A stretch of DNA of 64,000 nt. It comes from Heyndrickxia sporothermodurans (GTDB taxonomy: Bacteria > Bacillota > Bacilli > Bacillales > Bacillaceae_C). Position 1 is the first letter of the stretch. Each line of letters opens with the position of its first letter. The notes under the pieces are model-generated. The model did not search any database. It was not told where the DNA came from and saw only the letters and a program-made list of their open reading frames with translations. A program made the position numbers and the translations under genes. Location of the stretch: positions 310,001 through 374,000 of the forward strand of contig BORH01000004.1 in the NCBI GenBank assembly GCA_018333075.1, read 5' to 3'. Positions 7,858 through 17,139 of the stretch are shown here, in pieces.

Positions 7858-9153
7858 ATGACAAAAAATACTTTTCAGCCTGAAACATTATTACTGCATG
7901 GAGGACAAGAGCCAGATCCAACCACAGGTTCACGTGCTGTTCCCATTTATAAAACGACTTCTTATGCTTTTAAGGATACTGACCATGCCCAAGGATTATT
8001 TGCATTAGAACAGCAAGGATATATTTATACTAGAATTGGAAATCCAACAATTGATGTACTTGAACAACGAATCGCTCTTTTAGAAGGTGGAACCGCTGCA
8101 GTAGCGTTATCTTCAGGAATGGCAGCCATTGCTTTTTCAATTTTAAATATTGCAAGAGCGGGAGATGAAATTGTAGCTGCAGGGAATTTGTATGGTGGTA
8201 CGTTTAACCTATTTGCAAATACTCTTCCTCGATATGGAATTAATGTGAAATTTATTGATGCAACAGATCCAGAAAACTTTAGAGCGGCAATTACTCCAAA
8301 GACAAAAGCCTTATTTGCAGAAATTATCGGAAACCCAAGTCTTCACGTATTAGATGTAGAGGAAGTTGCCAAGGTCGCACATGAAAATGGCATTCCACTT
8401 ATCGTCGATAATACGTTTGGGACACCGTATTTATCAAATCCTATTAAGTGGGGAGCGGATATTGTTGTTCATTCTGCAACGAAATGGATTGGAGGACATG
8501 GAACTACAATTGGTGGAGTAGTTGTGGACGGTGGCCAGTTTGACTGGAATAGTGATAAATTTCCAGACTTTAAAGAGCCAGACGTAAGCTACCATGGACT
8601 TCGATATGGGATTGATGTTCCTCAAGCAGCTTTTGCTACGAAATTACGTGTTCAAATTTTACGTGATTTTGGTGCGAGTCTAAGCCCTGACAGTGCTTTC
8701 TTATTATTGCAAGGGTTGGAAACTTTGCATTTACGTGTACCGAAGCATAATGAAAATGCACTTAAAGTAGCCGAGTTTTTACAAAATCATCCTGCGGTTG
8801 CATGGGTTAACCACCCAGGATTAGAAGAGCATCCATCCCATGAACGTGCCATTAAATATTTAAAAGGTGGATATGGGTCCATCGTTAATTTTGGAATAAA
8901 AGGTGGAAGAGAAGCGGGCAGAAAAGTAATCGACAATATTCAATTATGGTCTCATGTAGCAAATGTTGGTGATGCGAAGTCATTAATCATACATCCTGCC
9001 TCAACAACACATCAGCAGTTAAGTGCAGAAGAGTTGAAAGTAACAGGTGTAACCGAAGAATTAATTCGTTTATCTGTTGGTTTGGAAGCAGTCGAGGATA
9101 TAACGGCAGATCTAGATCAAGCAATAATTAAAGCAACTGGTGTAACAGTATAA
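7858..9153 (+). CDS. metY: O-acetylhomoserine sulfhydrylase MetY
   Basis: 431 aa, ATG behind GAGGAGG. PLP-dependent enzyme that combines O-acetylhomoserine with sulfide to give homocysteine. The Schiff-base lysine is K209 in [11 protein letters not shown], and the longer form (about 430 aa rather than 380), with the HGLRYG and [14 protein letters not shown] segments, is typical of O-acetylhomoserine sulfhydrylases. It is the first gene behind the SAM riboswitch and is followed at 36 nt by hom, so precursor supply and sulfur incorporation are co-regulated by SAM. Confidence 0.93.
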   Translation: MTKNTFQPETLLLHGGQEPDPTTGSRAVPIYKTTSYAFKDTDHAQGLFALEQQGYIYTRIGNPTIDVLEQRIALLEGGTAAVALSSGMAAIAFSILNIARAGDEIVAAGNLYGGTFNLFANTLPRYGINVKFIDATDPENFRAAITPKTKALFAEIIGNPSLHVLDVEEVAKVAHENGIPLIVDNTFGTPYLSNPIKWGADIVVHSATKWIGGHGTTIGGVVVDGGQFDWNSDKFPDFKEPDVSYHGLRYGIDVPQAAFATKLRVQILRDFGASLSPDSAFLLLQGLETLHLRVPKHNENALKVAEFLQNHPAVAWVNHPGLEEHPSHERAIKYLKGGYGSIVNFGIKGGREAGRKVIDNIQLWSHVANVGDAKSLIIHPASTTHQQLSAEELKVTGVTEELIRLSVGLEAVEDITADLDQAIIKATGVTV

Positions 9154-9189
9154 ATTACCCTTTTAAAAGAGATGTTCGGAGGATAACAA

Positions 9190-10188
9190 ATGACAGTTAT
9201 TAAAGCAGCCTTATTAGGTTTTGGAACGGTGGGAGAGGGCGTCTACACTGCAATTCAAACACACCAATCCCATTTAAAAAAAATTCTAGGAGCAGAGGTG
9301 GAGATTGTTGCCATCTTAATTCGTGATAAGAATAAAGAAAGATTGGTTGACTCGAAAATACGAGTAACAACTGATTTTCAAGAAATCATTAACATTCCTG
9401 ATTTACATGTTATTTTTGAAGCGATTGTTGGTGAAGAGCCAGGACATACGTATTTACAGCAGGCAATAGATAAAGGGATTCATGTAATTACAGCCAATAA
9501 AGTGATGTTCTCTAAGCATGGAGAACAACTGATTGAAAGATCTCAAAAGGAAAATGTAAAAATTGGCTTTGAGGCAACAACTGCTGGTGGGGTACCAATC
9601 ATTCGTACGATTCAGCAGTTACTACAAGTAAATCAAATTAAGAAAATTCAAGGCATATTGAATGGGACATCAAACTTTATACTAACAGAAATGAGAAATC
9701 GAAAGCTCTGCTTTGAGGATGCCCTTGAGCTTGCTCAGGAAAAGGGATACGCTGAGGCTGACCCAACAAATGATATAAGTGGAAAGGACGCCTTCTGCAA
9801 GTTAATGATACTGAGCCAATTAGTTTTTGGAGAACAGCCGAATTGGAATGAAGTTGAAATTGAAGGGATTACATCTATTACACAGGAGCAGATTGCTGAA
9901 GCGGAAAAGAGAGGACAAAGGTTTAAGCATATCGCAGAAATTACTAGAGTGGGAAATGCAATTAAAGCTTCTATCCAACCTATTATAGTTGACACTGATC
10001 ACTCCCTTTATCCTATAGAAGGAGTAGATAATGCGATTGCAATTGAAGCTAGCTTAGTTGGAAAAATTACATTGCAAGGACCTGGTGCTGGAAAATTGCC
10101 AACAGCTAGTGCGATGATTGAAGACTTTGTTTATATTTTTCAGCAGGCACCAATCCAAGAAAAAATATTAGAATATCAAAGCCTCTAA
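9190..10188 (+). CDS. hom: Homoserine dehydrogenase, short form without ACT domain
   Basis: 332 aa, ATG behind CGGAGGA. It has the NAD(P)-binding GFGTVGEG motif at the N terminus, the GILNGTSNFI segment and the substrate-binding EADPTNDISGKDA region, so it should reduce aspartate semialdehyde to homoserine. The protein ends at the catalytic domain: the C-terminal ACT domain of the 433-aa B. subtilis Hom, which serves feedback inhibition, is absent. Placement in the S-box operon suggests a dedicated methionine-branch isoenzyme, with another Hom elsewhere serving threonine. That last point is inference. Confidence 0.9.
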   Translation: MTVIKAALLGFGTVGEGVYTAIQTHQSHLKKILGAEVEIVAILIRDKNKERLVDSKIRVTTDFQEIINIPDLHVIFEAIVGEEPGHTYLQQAIDKGIHVITANKVMFSKHGEQLIERSQKENVKIGFEATTAGGVPIIRTIQQLLQVNQIKKIQGILNGTSNFILTEMRNRKLCFEDALELAQEKGYAEADPTNDISGKDAFCKLMILSQLVFGEQPNWNEVEIEGITSITQEQIAEAEKRGQRFKHIAEITRVGNAIKASIQPIIVDTDHSLYPIEGVDNAIAIEASLVGKITLQGPGAGKLPTASAMIEDFVYIFQQAPIQEKILEYQSL

Positions 10189-10224
10189 CGATGTTGGAGG
10201 TTTATGTTTTAATAAATGTATGAC

Positions 10225-10251
10225 AAAAAGAGCATACAAAAATGTATGCTC
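10225..10251 (-). terminator. Intrinsic terminator of the DedA-PAP2 gene
   Basis: A 9-bp perfect stem GAGCATACA/TGTATGCTC around AAAA. The T-run lies on the minus-strand side only, three bases beyond the minus-strand stop codon. The plus-strand hom transcript has no equally good terminator of its own here. Confidence 0.8.
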
Positions 10252-10253
10252 AA

Positions 10254-11552
10254 TTACTGTTTAGTGTACTCCATTTGTTTAATGAGTGACAACAATCGGG
10301 ATATTTCTAATAATAAAATCGTGAAGCATACCCAAACGCCACCAAACGTATAACCGGCAGCAAAATCACTCGGTGTGTGAATACCTAAGAAGATTTCACT
10401 TACGGCGATCGCTAATAAAATAAAAATTGTAATCATGAAAGTCAGGATATTAACAAAGGTATTTTTACTATGACGAATGATCACATACATAAAGAATGAA
10501 AAAATGATTGAAGAGCCTAATGCTTGCTCATTAGGAAAGGCTTGGCTGAATATAGCATTTCCAGCAGTAATATAATTAAACAGCATGTTTAAGCCTTTTC
10601 CAAGAAAAACAGCTCCAAGTAATACAAGTAAAAAATACTGTAATTCCATCCTTTTATTTTCTGCTCTTGCTAATATCCAAACAATTGTGATCGCACTTAC
10701 TGTCAGTAGAACTCTCCGATCTGAAATTGTATTAAAGGCAGTCATTACTTCTTTAGATGTATCATGGAAGGTATACATAATAATAGTTTTAGTAATCGTA
10801 TTAAATTGCCCAAATTCATTAGCGATAAAGTCTTGAATCATTCCAACCATTAAACAGAAAAGCGTGATAAAAGCGACTAGAATACCGAATATTATCAGCT
10901 TTGTTTTCAAAAAGCTATTAAATCGTTTGAGTGTATTTTCGATTAATAGCATCATATTTTCTTTTATTTTTTGTCTATTCGTTTTTATTAAATAGTAGAT
11001 TAGGTAGATCGTTCCTAGTCCAATACAGGCAAAGATAATATAAATCTTTGATTGTTCATGAAAGAGTTCCCATTTTGGGCCGAAAATTTTTCCTAGGCTA
11101 ATAAATGTTCCTACCCATAGAAATACGCCGATATAGGCGAAAAGGGCATAGGATTTAAAGGAAATACGAGTAATCCCTGAAAACAAACTCGTTAGATGAC
11201 GAACACCTGGAATAAAATAGGAAAACAATAATAATCCCTTACCATACTTTGCATTCCATTTAGCCACTTTTTCAATTTTTTCTGGTCCCATATGAAATTT
11301 GCTTCCATATTTATAGAAAAATGGAGTTCCAAGTTTATATCCGATGAAGTAGGAGATGCTTACTCCTATTACGCCACCTAGTCCACCAAAAATAATTGTT
11401 AAATATAAGTTTAATTTTTCTTGATATACAAGAAAGCCAACATAGCTCATTAATATTTCATTAGGAATGGGAACGATGATCAATTCCAGCATGAGTGAAA
11501 AAAATAATACGATATAGCCATGCTGATTTATTAAATGATATAGCCAATCCAA
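10254..11552 (-). CDS. DedA/VTT-domain membrane protein fused to a degenerate PAP2 domain
   Basis: 432 aa. Residues 1-200 form a DedA/SNARE-associated domain with the membrane-embedded Glu/Pro segment IVPIPNE, the G-rich SYFIGYKLG stretch and the FIPGVRH motif. Residues about 205-425 are a multi-helix domain that aligns by shape to PAP2 phosphatases. The PAP2 signature residues are mostly lost: the KxxxxxxRP position reads KGLNMLF without Arg-Pro, the PSGH position reads ALGSS, and the SRxxxGxH motif reads SEIFLGIH. DedA proteins act in lipid flipping and membrane homeostasis. The second half may be a scaffold or lipid-binding domain rather than a phosphatase. Confidence 0.82.
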   Translation of the reverse strand: MDWLYHLINQHGYIVLFFSLMLELIIVPIPNEILMSYVGFLVYQEKLNLYLTIIFGGLGGVIGVSISYFIGYKLGTPFFYKYGSKFHMGPEKIEKVAKWNAKYGKGLLLFSYFIPGVRHLTSLFSGITRISFKSYALFAYIGVFLWVGTFISLGKIFGPKWELFHEQSKIYIIFACIGLGTIYLIYYLIKTNRQKIKENMMLLIENTLKRFNSFLKTKLIIFGILVAFITLFCLMVGMIQDFIANEFGQFNTITKTIIMYTFHDTSKEVMTAFNTISDRRVLLTVSAITIVWILARAENKRMELQYFLLVLLGAVFLGKGLNMLFNYITAGNAIFSQAFPNEQALGSSIIFSFFMYVIIRHSKNTFVNILTFMITIFILLAIAVSEIFLGIHTPSDFAAGYTFGGVWVCFTILLLEISRLLSLIKQMEYTKQ

Positions 11553-11801
11553 AATGAATTCCTCCTCAAATGTTTACCCTCTATTTCATTGACTCTTTTT
11601 TAAAAATAAAAGTTTCATTTTTATTATAAGCAAAAAACGATAGAAATATGGAAAATAATAATGGATAACCTCAAACTAAGAGAAAGTGATTTTATCAAAC
11701 AAACTTTCTTTTTTAGTAGACAATCATCATAACTCGTCCTTTTAAAACATATATTGAAATATTAACAGCAATGAATAACCTAATTGATTAGGGGGATTCG
11801 G

Positions 11802-13259
11802 ATGAAACGAAAATGGACGGCAATGGTGATTTCAGGTGCATTACTAACTGGAGCTGGTGGTACATATGCTGGTATGAAGTGGTTGGTGCCAGAAGATGTT
11901 CAAATAAAAGAGCAATCAAATGTAAGTGGTGAGCTAGATTATTCAAAAAGTAAAGGTAATTCTCTTCCGGATTTAGCGAAAATTGCTCGAGCGTATGATT
12001 TGATCAAAGGAGCATATGTAGAAAAAGTGGATGAGAAAAAGCTTGTTGAAGGTGCAATACAGGGGATGGTTAGTACTTTAAAGGATCCGTATTCTGTTTA
12101 CATGGATGCAAAAACAGCATCTCAATTTAATGAACAGCTTGAATCGACATTTGAGGGAATTGGGGCGGAGGTGGCGGTAAAGGACGGAAAAATAGTCATC
12201 GTTGCTCCTTATAAGAATTCTCCAGCTGAAAAAGCGGGACTTAAGCCGAATGACGAAATTGTAAAAATAGATGGCGAAAGTGTAAAGGGACTAGATTTAT
12301 ACCAGGCCACTTCAAAGATAAGAGGGAAGAAAGGTACAACTGTTACACTTGGAATAAAGCGAGAAGGAGTAACAAATTCCTTAGAATTTATTGTGAAGCG
12401 CGATGAAATTCCGATGGAAACGGTATTTGCTAGCATGAAGCAGGAAGGAACACAAACCATTGGATATATTGAAATTACTCAGTTTTCACAAAATACAGCA
12501 GATGATTTTAAGGCAGAACTAAATAAGCTAGAGCAGCAAAAGATGGATGGATTGATCATTGATGTAAGAGGAAATCCAGGTGGGCTCTTATTAAGTGTCG
12601 AACAAATATTAAATGTTCTTGTAACCAATCAAAAGCCATATGTTCAAATTCAGCAACGAAATGGAGAGAAGCTTCCATACTACTCTAAACTGAAACAAAG
12701 CAAGCCGTATTCAATTGCAGTTCTTGTGGATAGAGGAAGTGCTTCTGCCTCAGAAATTCTTGCAGGTGCATTAAAAGAAGTTGAAGGCTATACATTAATT
12801 GGTGAAAAAACATTTGGTAAAGGAACTGTCCAACAAGCTGTTCCGATGGGGGATGGAAGCTCTATTAAATTGACAATGTTTAAGTGGCTCACTCCAAATG
12901 GAAATTGGATACATCATAAAGGAATTGAACCAAATATTGAAATTAAACAGCCTGAATTTTTTAATATACATCCACTTGAAGTAGAGAGGACCATTACACA
13001 AGATACAAATAATGAAAAAGTGAAGATTGCCCAACAAATGCTAGATGGCTTAGGATATGGACCAGGGAGAAAGGATGGTTATTTCGATCAACAAACAGAA
13101 GTGGCTGTAAAAGCGTTCCAAAATCAATCTCATTTACCTGTTACAGGAGATATTGATTCGAAAACCGCTCAATCATTAGAAGAGCAAATAACTTCAGCAA
13201 TAAAAGATGAAAAAAATGATCTCCAGCTGCAAGTAGCTTTAAAATACTTTAAAAAATAA
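11802..13259 (+). CDS. ctpB: Carboxyl-terminal processing protease CtpB (S41)
   Basis: 485 aa, ATG at 11802 behind AGGGGGAT; an upstream TTG lacks a ribosome binding site. An N-terminal signal anchor is followed by a helical region, a PDZ domain (about 110-190), the S41 core and a C-terminal peptidoglycan-binding-like domain (about 405-465). The catalytic pattern fits S315 in GSASASE with K340 and Q344 (FGKGTVQ), matching the Ser/Lys/Gln spacing of B. subtilis CtpB, which helps cleave SpoIVFA during sporulation. The neighbour minJ and nearby ftsEX match B. subtilis gene order, although five accessory genes intervene here. Confidence 0.93.
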   Translation: MKRKWTAMVISGALLTGAGGTYAGMKWLVPEDVQIKEQSNVSGELDYSKSKGNSLPDLAKIARAYDLIKGAYVEKVDEKKLVEGAIQGMVSTLKDPYSVYMDAKTASQFNEQLESTFEGIGAEVAVKDGKIVIVAPYKNSPAEKAGLKPNDEIVKIDGESVKGLDLYQATSKIRGKKGTTVTLGIKREGVTNSLEFIVKRDEIPMETVFASMKQEGTQTIGYIEITQFSQNTADDFKAELNKLEQQKMDGLIIDVRGNPGGLLLSVEQILNVLVTNQKPYVQIQQRNGEKLPYYSKLKQSKPYSIAVLVDRGSASASEILAGALKEVEGYTLIGEKTFGKGTVQQAVPMGDGSSIKLTMFKWLTPNGNWIHHKGIEPNIEIKQPEFFNIHPLEVERTITQDTNNEKVKIAQQMLDGLGYGPGRKDGYFDQQTEVAVKAFQNQSHLPVTGDIDSKTAQSLEEQITSAIKDEKNDLQLQVALKYFKK

Positions 13260-13263
13260 ATGG

Positions 13264-13297
13264 TTAGGAACAGATTTTTATATCTGTTCCTAATTTT
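13264..13297 (+). terminator. Terminator after ctpB
   Basis: A 12-bp perfect stem TTAGGAACAGAT/ATCTGTTCCTAA with a 6-nt loop and a short T-run (TTTT), so termination may be partial and minJ may receive read-through. Confidence 0.75.
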
Positions 13298-13370
13298 ATG
13301 CCTTCTACTAATAGGTTTTATTCAAACAATCTGCTAAAATAATACTAATAGATTTTGGTGGTGAATATAA

Positions 13371-14555
13371 TTGGCTCATGATTGGATTATTGAAGCATTA
13401 TTGGGGATTGGTAAGTTCTTTTTGCATCCTATTTTATACTATTCTATTATTCTTGCGGTTATTGCGGGATTCGTAAGGGTAAAGAAAGAACGTAACTTCT
13501 TTCATATTCGCGTTTTTGATCCGTTACAGGAATTGCGATACCTCTTACCAGCAGGATTATTGATAGGATTAGTTTTATCATTGGCTACAGTTGGCAGTGG
13601 ATTTATGATAACGTACTCCATGATTGCCGTCCTTGCAATTATTGCTATCGTATTAACGCTGGTAGGAAATTTTCGGTTATTATCACCTGCATTTACAATA
13701 GGGCTTTCCTTTATCTTGTTATATGCAGCGAAACTTATGCATTGGAATATTCCTATTCTCTCAGAATCTCCATCAGAAAATAGCTTGAATGGTTTTCTTG
13801 TATTAGGTGGATTTCTACTAATTGTTGAAGGAATACAGATGATTCGAAATGGTGCGAAGAAATTTTCTCCTATTTTGCGAAATAGCCGACGCGGTTTAAC
13901 AATAGGAGCACTTCAAGTAAAAAGGATATGGTTAATTCCAATCTTTTGCTTTCTCCCATCAGGTGCCTTGACGACTCCGTTTGAATGGTGGCCAACCTTT
14001 GATTTTGGAGGAACCTCCTATTCACTTATTCTTGTTCCATTTGTAATTGGATTTCAGCAGCAAATTCAAAGTACATTGCCGCAATTAGCTGTGAAGCGAA
14101 ATGGGGTACAAGTAATTTGGTTAGGTGTTTTTGTTTCTATAGCAGCGTTAGTAGGGATGTGGCTGCAAGTGTTCTCTTTCGTAGCCGTTCTCATTGCAGT
14201 ATTAGGTAGAAGTTGGATTTCTTTGAGACACCGAATAAGGGAAAATTCATCGTCCTATCATTTTACCCCACAAAAAAATGGACTAATGATCTTATCAGTT
14301 ATTCCTCATAGTCCTGCAGAGAAGTTGGGCTTGCAAACGGGAGAAATTATTCATAAATGCAACGGACAAGTTACTTTAAACAAAAATGAATTTTACAAAG
14401 CACTTCAAAAAAACCGTGCCTATTGTAAATTAGAAGTTCTCAATTTTGATGGTGAAGTACGTTTTGTACAAGGGGCATTATTTGAAGGGGATCATCATGA
14501 ATTGGGTATACTTACGGTTGAAGAGAAGAAGTGGGATAATAATGAAGCATCGTAA
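13371..14555 (+). CDS. minJ: Cell division topological determinant MinJ
   Basis: 394 aa, TTG start behind GGTGGTGA; the N terminus (AHDWIIEALLGIGKFF) fits the family. Several membrane helices occupy residues 1-270, followed by a cytoplasmic PDZ domain at about 290-380 (SPAEKLGLQTGEIIHKCNG). MinJ bridges DivIVA and MinD at poles and septa in B. subtilis. Length is close to the 397 aa of that protein, and the position after ctpB is conserved synteny, although swrA, present between them in B. subtilis, is absent. Confidence 0.9.
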   Translation: MAHDWIIEALLGIGKFFLHPILYYSIILAVIAGFVRVKKERNFFHIRVFDPLQELRYLLPAGLLIGLVLSLATVGSGFMITYSMIAVLAIIAIVLTLVGNFRLLSPAFTIGLSFILLYAAKLMHWNIPILSESPSENSLNGFLVLGGFLLIVEGIQMIRNGAKKFSPILRNSRRGLTIGALQVKRIWLIPIFCFLPSGALTTPFEWWPTFDFGGTSYSLILVPFVIGFQQQIQSTLPQLAVKRNGVQVIWLGVFVSIAALVGMWLQVFSFVAVLIAVLGRSWISLRHRIRENSSSYHFTPQKNGLMILSVIPHSPAEKLGLQTGEIIHKCNGQVTLNKNEFYKALQKNRAYCKLEVLNFDGEVRFVQGALFEGDHHELGILTVEEKKWDNNEAS

Positions 14556-14574
14556 AGAACTAAATAGTATCTGG

Positions 14575-14607
14575 AACCTCCATATGTAAAGTATGGAGGT
14601 TTTTTTA
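14575..14607 (+). terminator. Intrinsic terminator of minJ
   Basis: A 10-bp perfect stem AACCTCCATA/TATGGAGGTT with a 7-nt loop, ending in eight T residues. Confidence 0.92.
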
Positions 14608-14734
14608 TCATTTTTGTAACAATTACTTAGAAAAGATAGATCAATCGATAGTTTAATTTATAGTAAACTCAAAAATATTTAGGGGGAAATTTAAAGAATA
14701 TGAGAAAAAAATATTTTTTATACGTTGTATAGAG

Positions 14735-14750
14735 TGTAAAAGCTTTTACA
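14735..14750 (+). promoter_or_regulatory. 16-bp perfect palindrome upstream of the sigma-factor gene
   Basis: TGTAAAAGCTTTTACA, centred about 28 nt before the start codon at 14771. The position suits an operator overlapping the transcription start or leader. It does not contain the central CG of a CcpA cre site. The regulator is unknown. Confidence 0.4.
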
Positions 14751-14770
14751 AAAAATAAGGGGATTTTTTT

Positions 14771-15338
14771 ATGAAATCAAATGATAAAAATTTTATTCAA
14801 CGCTTAAAGAGGCAAAAAGAAGATGCTTTAGAATTTATTGTTGTTAAGTATTTTCCATTAGTGAAAGGAGTTACCTATAAAGTTCTTTCTCCTCTTCAAA
14901 ATAATGATGGTCTGATAGAGGAGTGTGTGAATGATATTTTTCTTTCCATTTGGAACCATTCAAAAAAGTTTAAAGGGGATTCAATGGATTTTAAGAATTG
15001 GATTTATGGTGTTGCAAAGTTTAAAGCGATTGATTATTACCGAAGGGCTGTTAAAAAAGTAGATTTTCCATCGGACCATCTAGAGGGATTGGTAGAAAAG
15101 TCAGCTGAAGAGGAATTGATTCTGATGGAAAATCGATTGGAATTAGTAGAATTAATTAATCACTTGGATCCTTTAGATCAACAAATATTTCTTATGAAAT
15201 TTTTTCTGGGCTATAGCTCAGAAGATATTTCGATCAAATTTGGTATGACTAAAGCGTCAATATAATCGAATTTATAGAGGAAAAAAGAAGCTCCATAAAA
15301 AAGCTGTACATTTTACCTTAAGGGGAAGTTCAATATGA
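14771..15338 (+). pseudogene. Sigma-70 family (ECF-like) sigma factor, frameshifted near the 3' end
   Basis: The frame from ATG 14771 (behind AAGGGGAT) encodes sigma regions 2 and 4 but stops at 15265 just after GMTKASI, within the region-4 recognition helix. The +1 frame continues from 15264 as NRIYRGKKKLHKKAVHF and ends with a TGA at 15336-15338 that overlaps the ATG of the next gene, the expected coupled arrangement for sigma/anti-sigma pairs. Restoring a usual S-I-D-N-R helix would need about two added bases near 15262. The gene is therefore an ancestor of about 189 aa broken by a small indel, or there is a sequencing error. Without the end of region 4 it should not recognise -35 elements. 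Confidence 0.75.
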
Positions 15339-16388
15339 AAAATATTTATGAATTACTGAATGAGATTGATATAAATGAAATTGAAATAGAAGAAATGGAA
15401 GTAAGCGATTCGGAAACTGCAAAAATAAAAAAAGGACTGAAACAAAAGATAAGTAAAAATGCAAAAGCAAATAAGTGGAAAAGGAATGGGTTAATTGCTT
15501 CCGTTATTTTTGGATTGTCTTATGGCAACAGTGGGAATAACCTATCCTTCTTATGCAGGAAATATTCCCATTATAAAAGATATTTTTCGATTTTTTAATG
15601 ATAAGGATAACGAGGATGTAGATAATGGGAAAACAGGACTATATGCAAATTATAAACAATACGCAAATGAAATAAATATAATGAGGGAAAGCGATGGAAC
15701 GAAAATTACAATCGTAGATGCGATTTATGATGGAAAGACAGTAACGTTGACTTATTCGATTGAAAGTGATAAGGATTTAGGTCAATATCCAATTATGGAT
15801 ATGCCCCAAATAAAAAATGTACATGCTTTAACAGGCACTGACGGAGTAAAAAAAGTTGATAAACATAAATATATTGGTATGTTAACTGCTAGTAGTATGG
15901 AGGAACAGAAAAATGAAGCAATACATGTAAGATGGAAAATTGACAGGATTGAATCACCAGACATAAATAAAGAGATTAAAGGTAATTGGGACTTTAATTT
16001 TACTTTAAAAGCTACAGAAAGTAAGTTGAAACTCATTAATAAAAGTGTAGAGAATGGTGGAGTAAAAGTATCAATTGAAAAGTTATCTCTGTCGCCGATG
16101 TCATTCATAGTCTACTATAAGCAGGAGGTTTCAAAAAAGATAAGGGATAAATGGGGAGAAGTGCTTTTGGACTTGAAAATAAAGGATGACTTAGGAAATG
16201 AATACTCTGGACAAGGTAACGGAGGAAAAGGTTCAGGTTTAAATATGAACTTGAGTAAAACCTTTGGAATGATTAATCAAAAGGAAACCAAGCTAATTGT
16301 AACTCCTGTCATTATGAATGATGTAAATAAAAAGTTGTCACCAACAAATATAGTACTGAACGATATTGTGATTGATTTAAAAAAATAA
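15335..16388 (+). pseudogene. DUF4179-type anti-sigma-like membrane protein, frameshifted
   Basis: The ATG at 15335 starts an acidic N-terminal segment (MKNIYELLNEIDINEIEIEE) and runs into a membrane helix (NGLIASVIFGLS). Near 15513 the frame must shift by +1 to continue as MATVGITYPSYAGNIP and the long extracellular domain to 16388. One extra T in TCTTATGGC would explain it. Reconstructed length is about 350 aa, with a cytoplasmic tail, one helix and an outside domain, which is the DUF4179 layout found beside sigma factors. The upstream partner gene is also frameshifted. Confidence 0.75.
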
Positions 16389-16394
16389 AGGTGA

Positions 16395-16441
16395 AAAACT
16401 GGATCTAAAGAATGTTCAAAAGGTCCAGTTTTATTTTTTTT
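16395..16441 (+). terminator. Terminator of the sigma/DUF4179 unit
   Basis: Arms AAAACTGGA (16395-16403) and TCCAGTTTT (16424-16432) enclose a 20-nt loop; the distal arm is followed by an almost continuous T-run. Confidence 0.75.
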
Positions 16442-16548
16442 GATAGAATAGATTCGTGTTTCATAATCATGTAAATTCGTTAAAAGGGAATTTTAGAAGA
16501 GATATCGAATATTTCATTGTAGAAAATCATTAGAATGGGGATGAAAAA

Positions 16549-16941
16549 TTGGAATATATAATAAAAATTAATTTGCCAATTGAAAATCATGAAGTACCGC
16601 AATTAAGAGAAGCCATTGGTTGGGGAAGACGTGATAAAGATTATCCAACTTTATTTGAACGCTGTAATTTTTGGGCGGGTGCTCGAGATGAAAATGATCA
16701 ATTAATTGCATTCGGCTATGTTTGTGGAATGGGATTAGAACATGGATATTTGGAAGATATTATCGTTCATCCAGACTATCAAAAAAAAGGAATAGGGGTT
16801 CAGTTAGTAAACAAATTACTAGAGGAATCTAATCGATTTGGTCTAGGAATTATAACGGTAACCTTTGAACCTCAAAATTTAAACTTTTATAAAACCTGTG
16901 GATTTACTCCGTCAAACGGTGGTGTAATCTATACCAATTAA
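16549..16941 (+). CDS. GNAT-family N-acetyltransferase
   Basis: 130 aa, TTG start about ten bases after a GGGG ribosome binding site. The acetyl-CoA-binding core is VHPDYQKKGIGVQLVNKLL, matching the Q/RxxGxG/A motif. The EDIIVHP strand and the NFYKTCGF segment near the C terminus are standard for single-domain GNATs. The substrate is unknown. It stands alone between the frameshifted sigma locus and a methyltransferase gene. Confidence 0.85.
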   Translation: MEYIIKINLPIENHEVPQLREAIGWGRRDKDYPTLFERCNFWAGARDENDQLIAFGYVCGMGLEHGYLEDIIVHPDYQKKGIGVQLVNKLLEESNRFGLGIITVTFEPQNLNFYKTCGFTPSNGGVIYTN

Positions 16942-17139
16942 AAGTACTTTTTTTACTAGATGAGCCAATATGACATTATTATATTGTAATTCATTGATAA
17001 AAGAAAATTTGTAGTGGGAGCAAGTCTACATATGCAAAGTGGGTTTTTATACCAACTATTTTTTCAGAGAAATTCACATTATATCCCAATGGGCTGAAGG
17101 AATTACTTCTTACTGAGTTTTATTAAAGGAGAGATAGCG

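Noticed and set aside
14735-14750. CcpA cre site
   Set aside because: The palindrome has a GC centre and 16-bp length; a cre site has a central CG within 14 bp.
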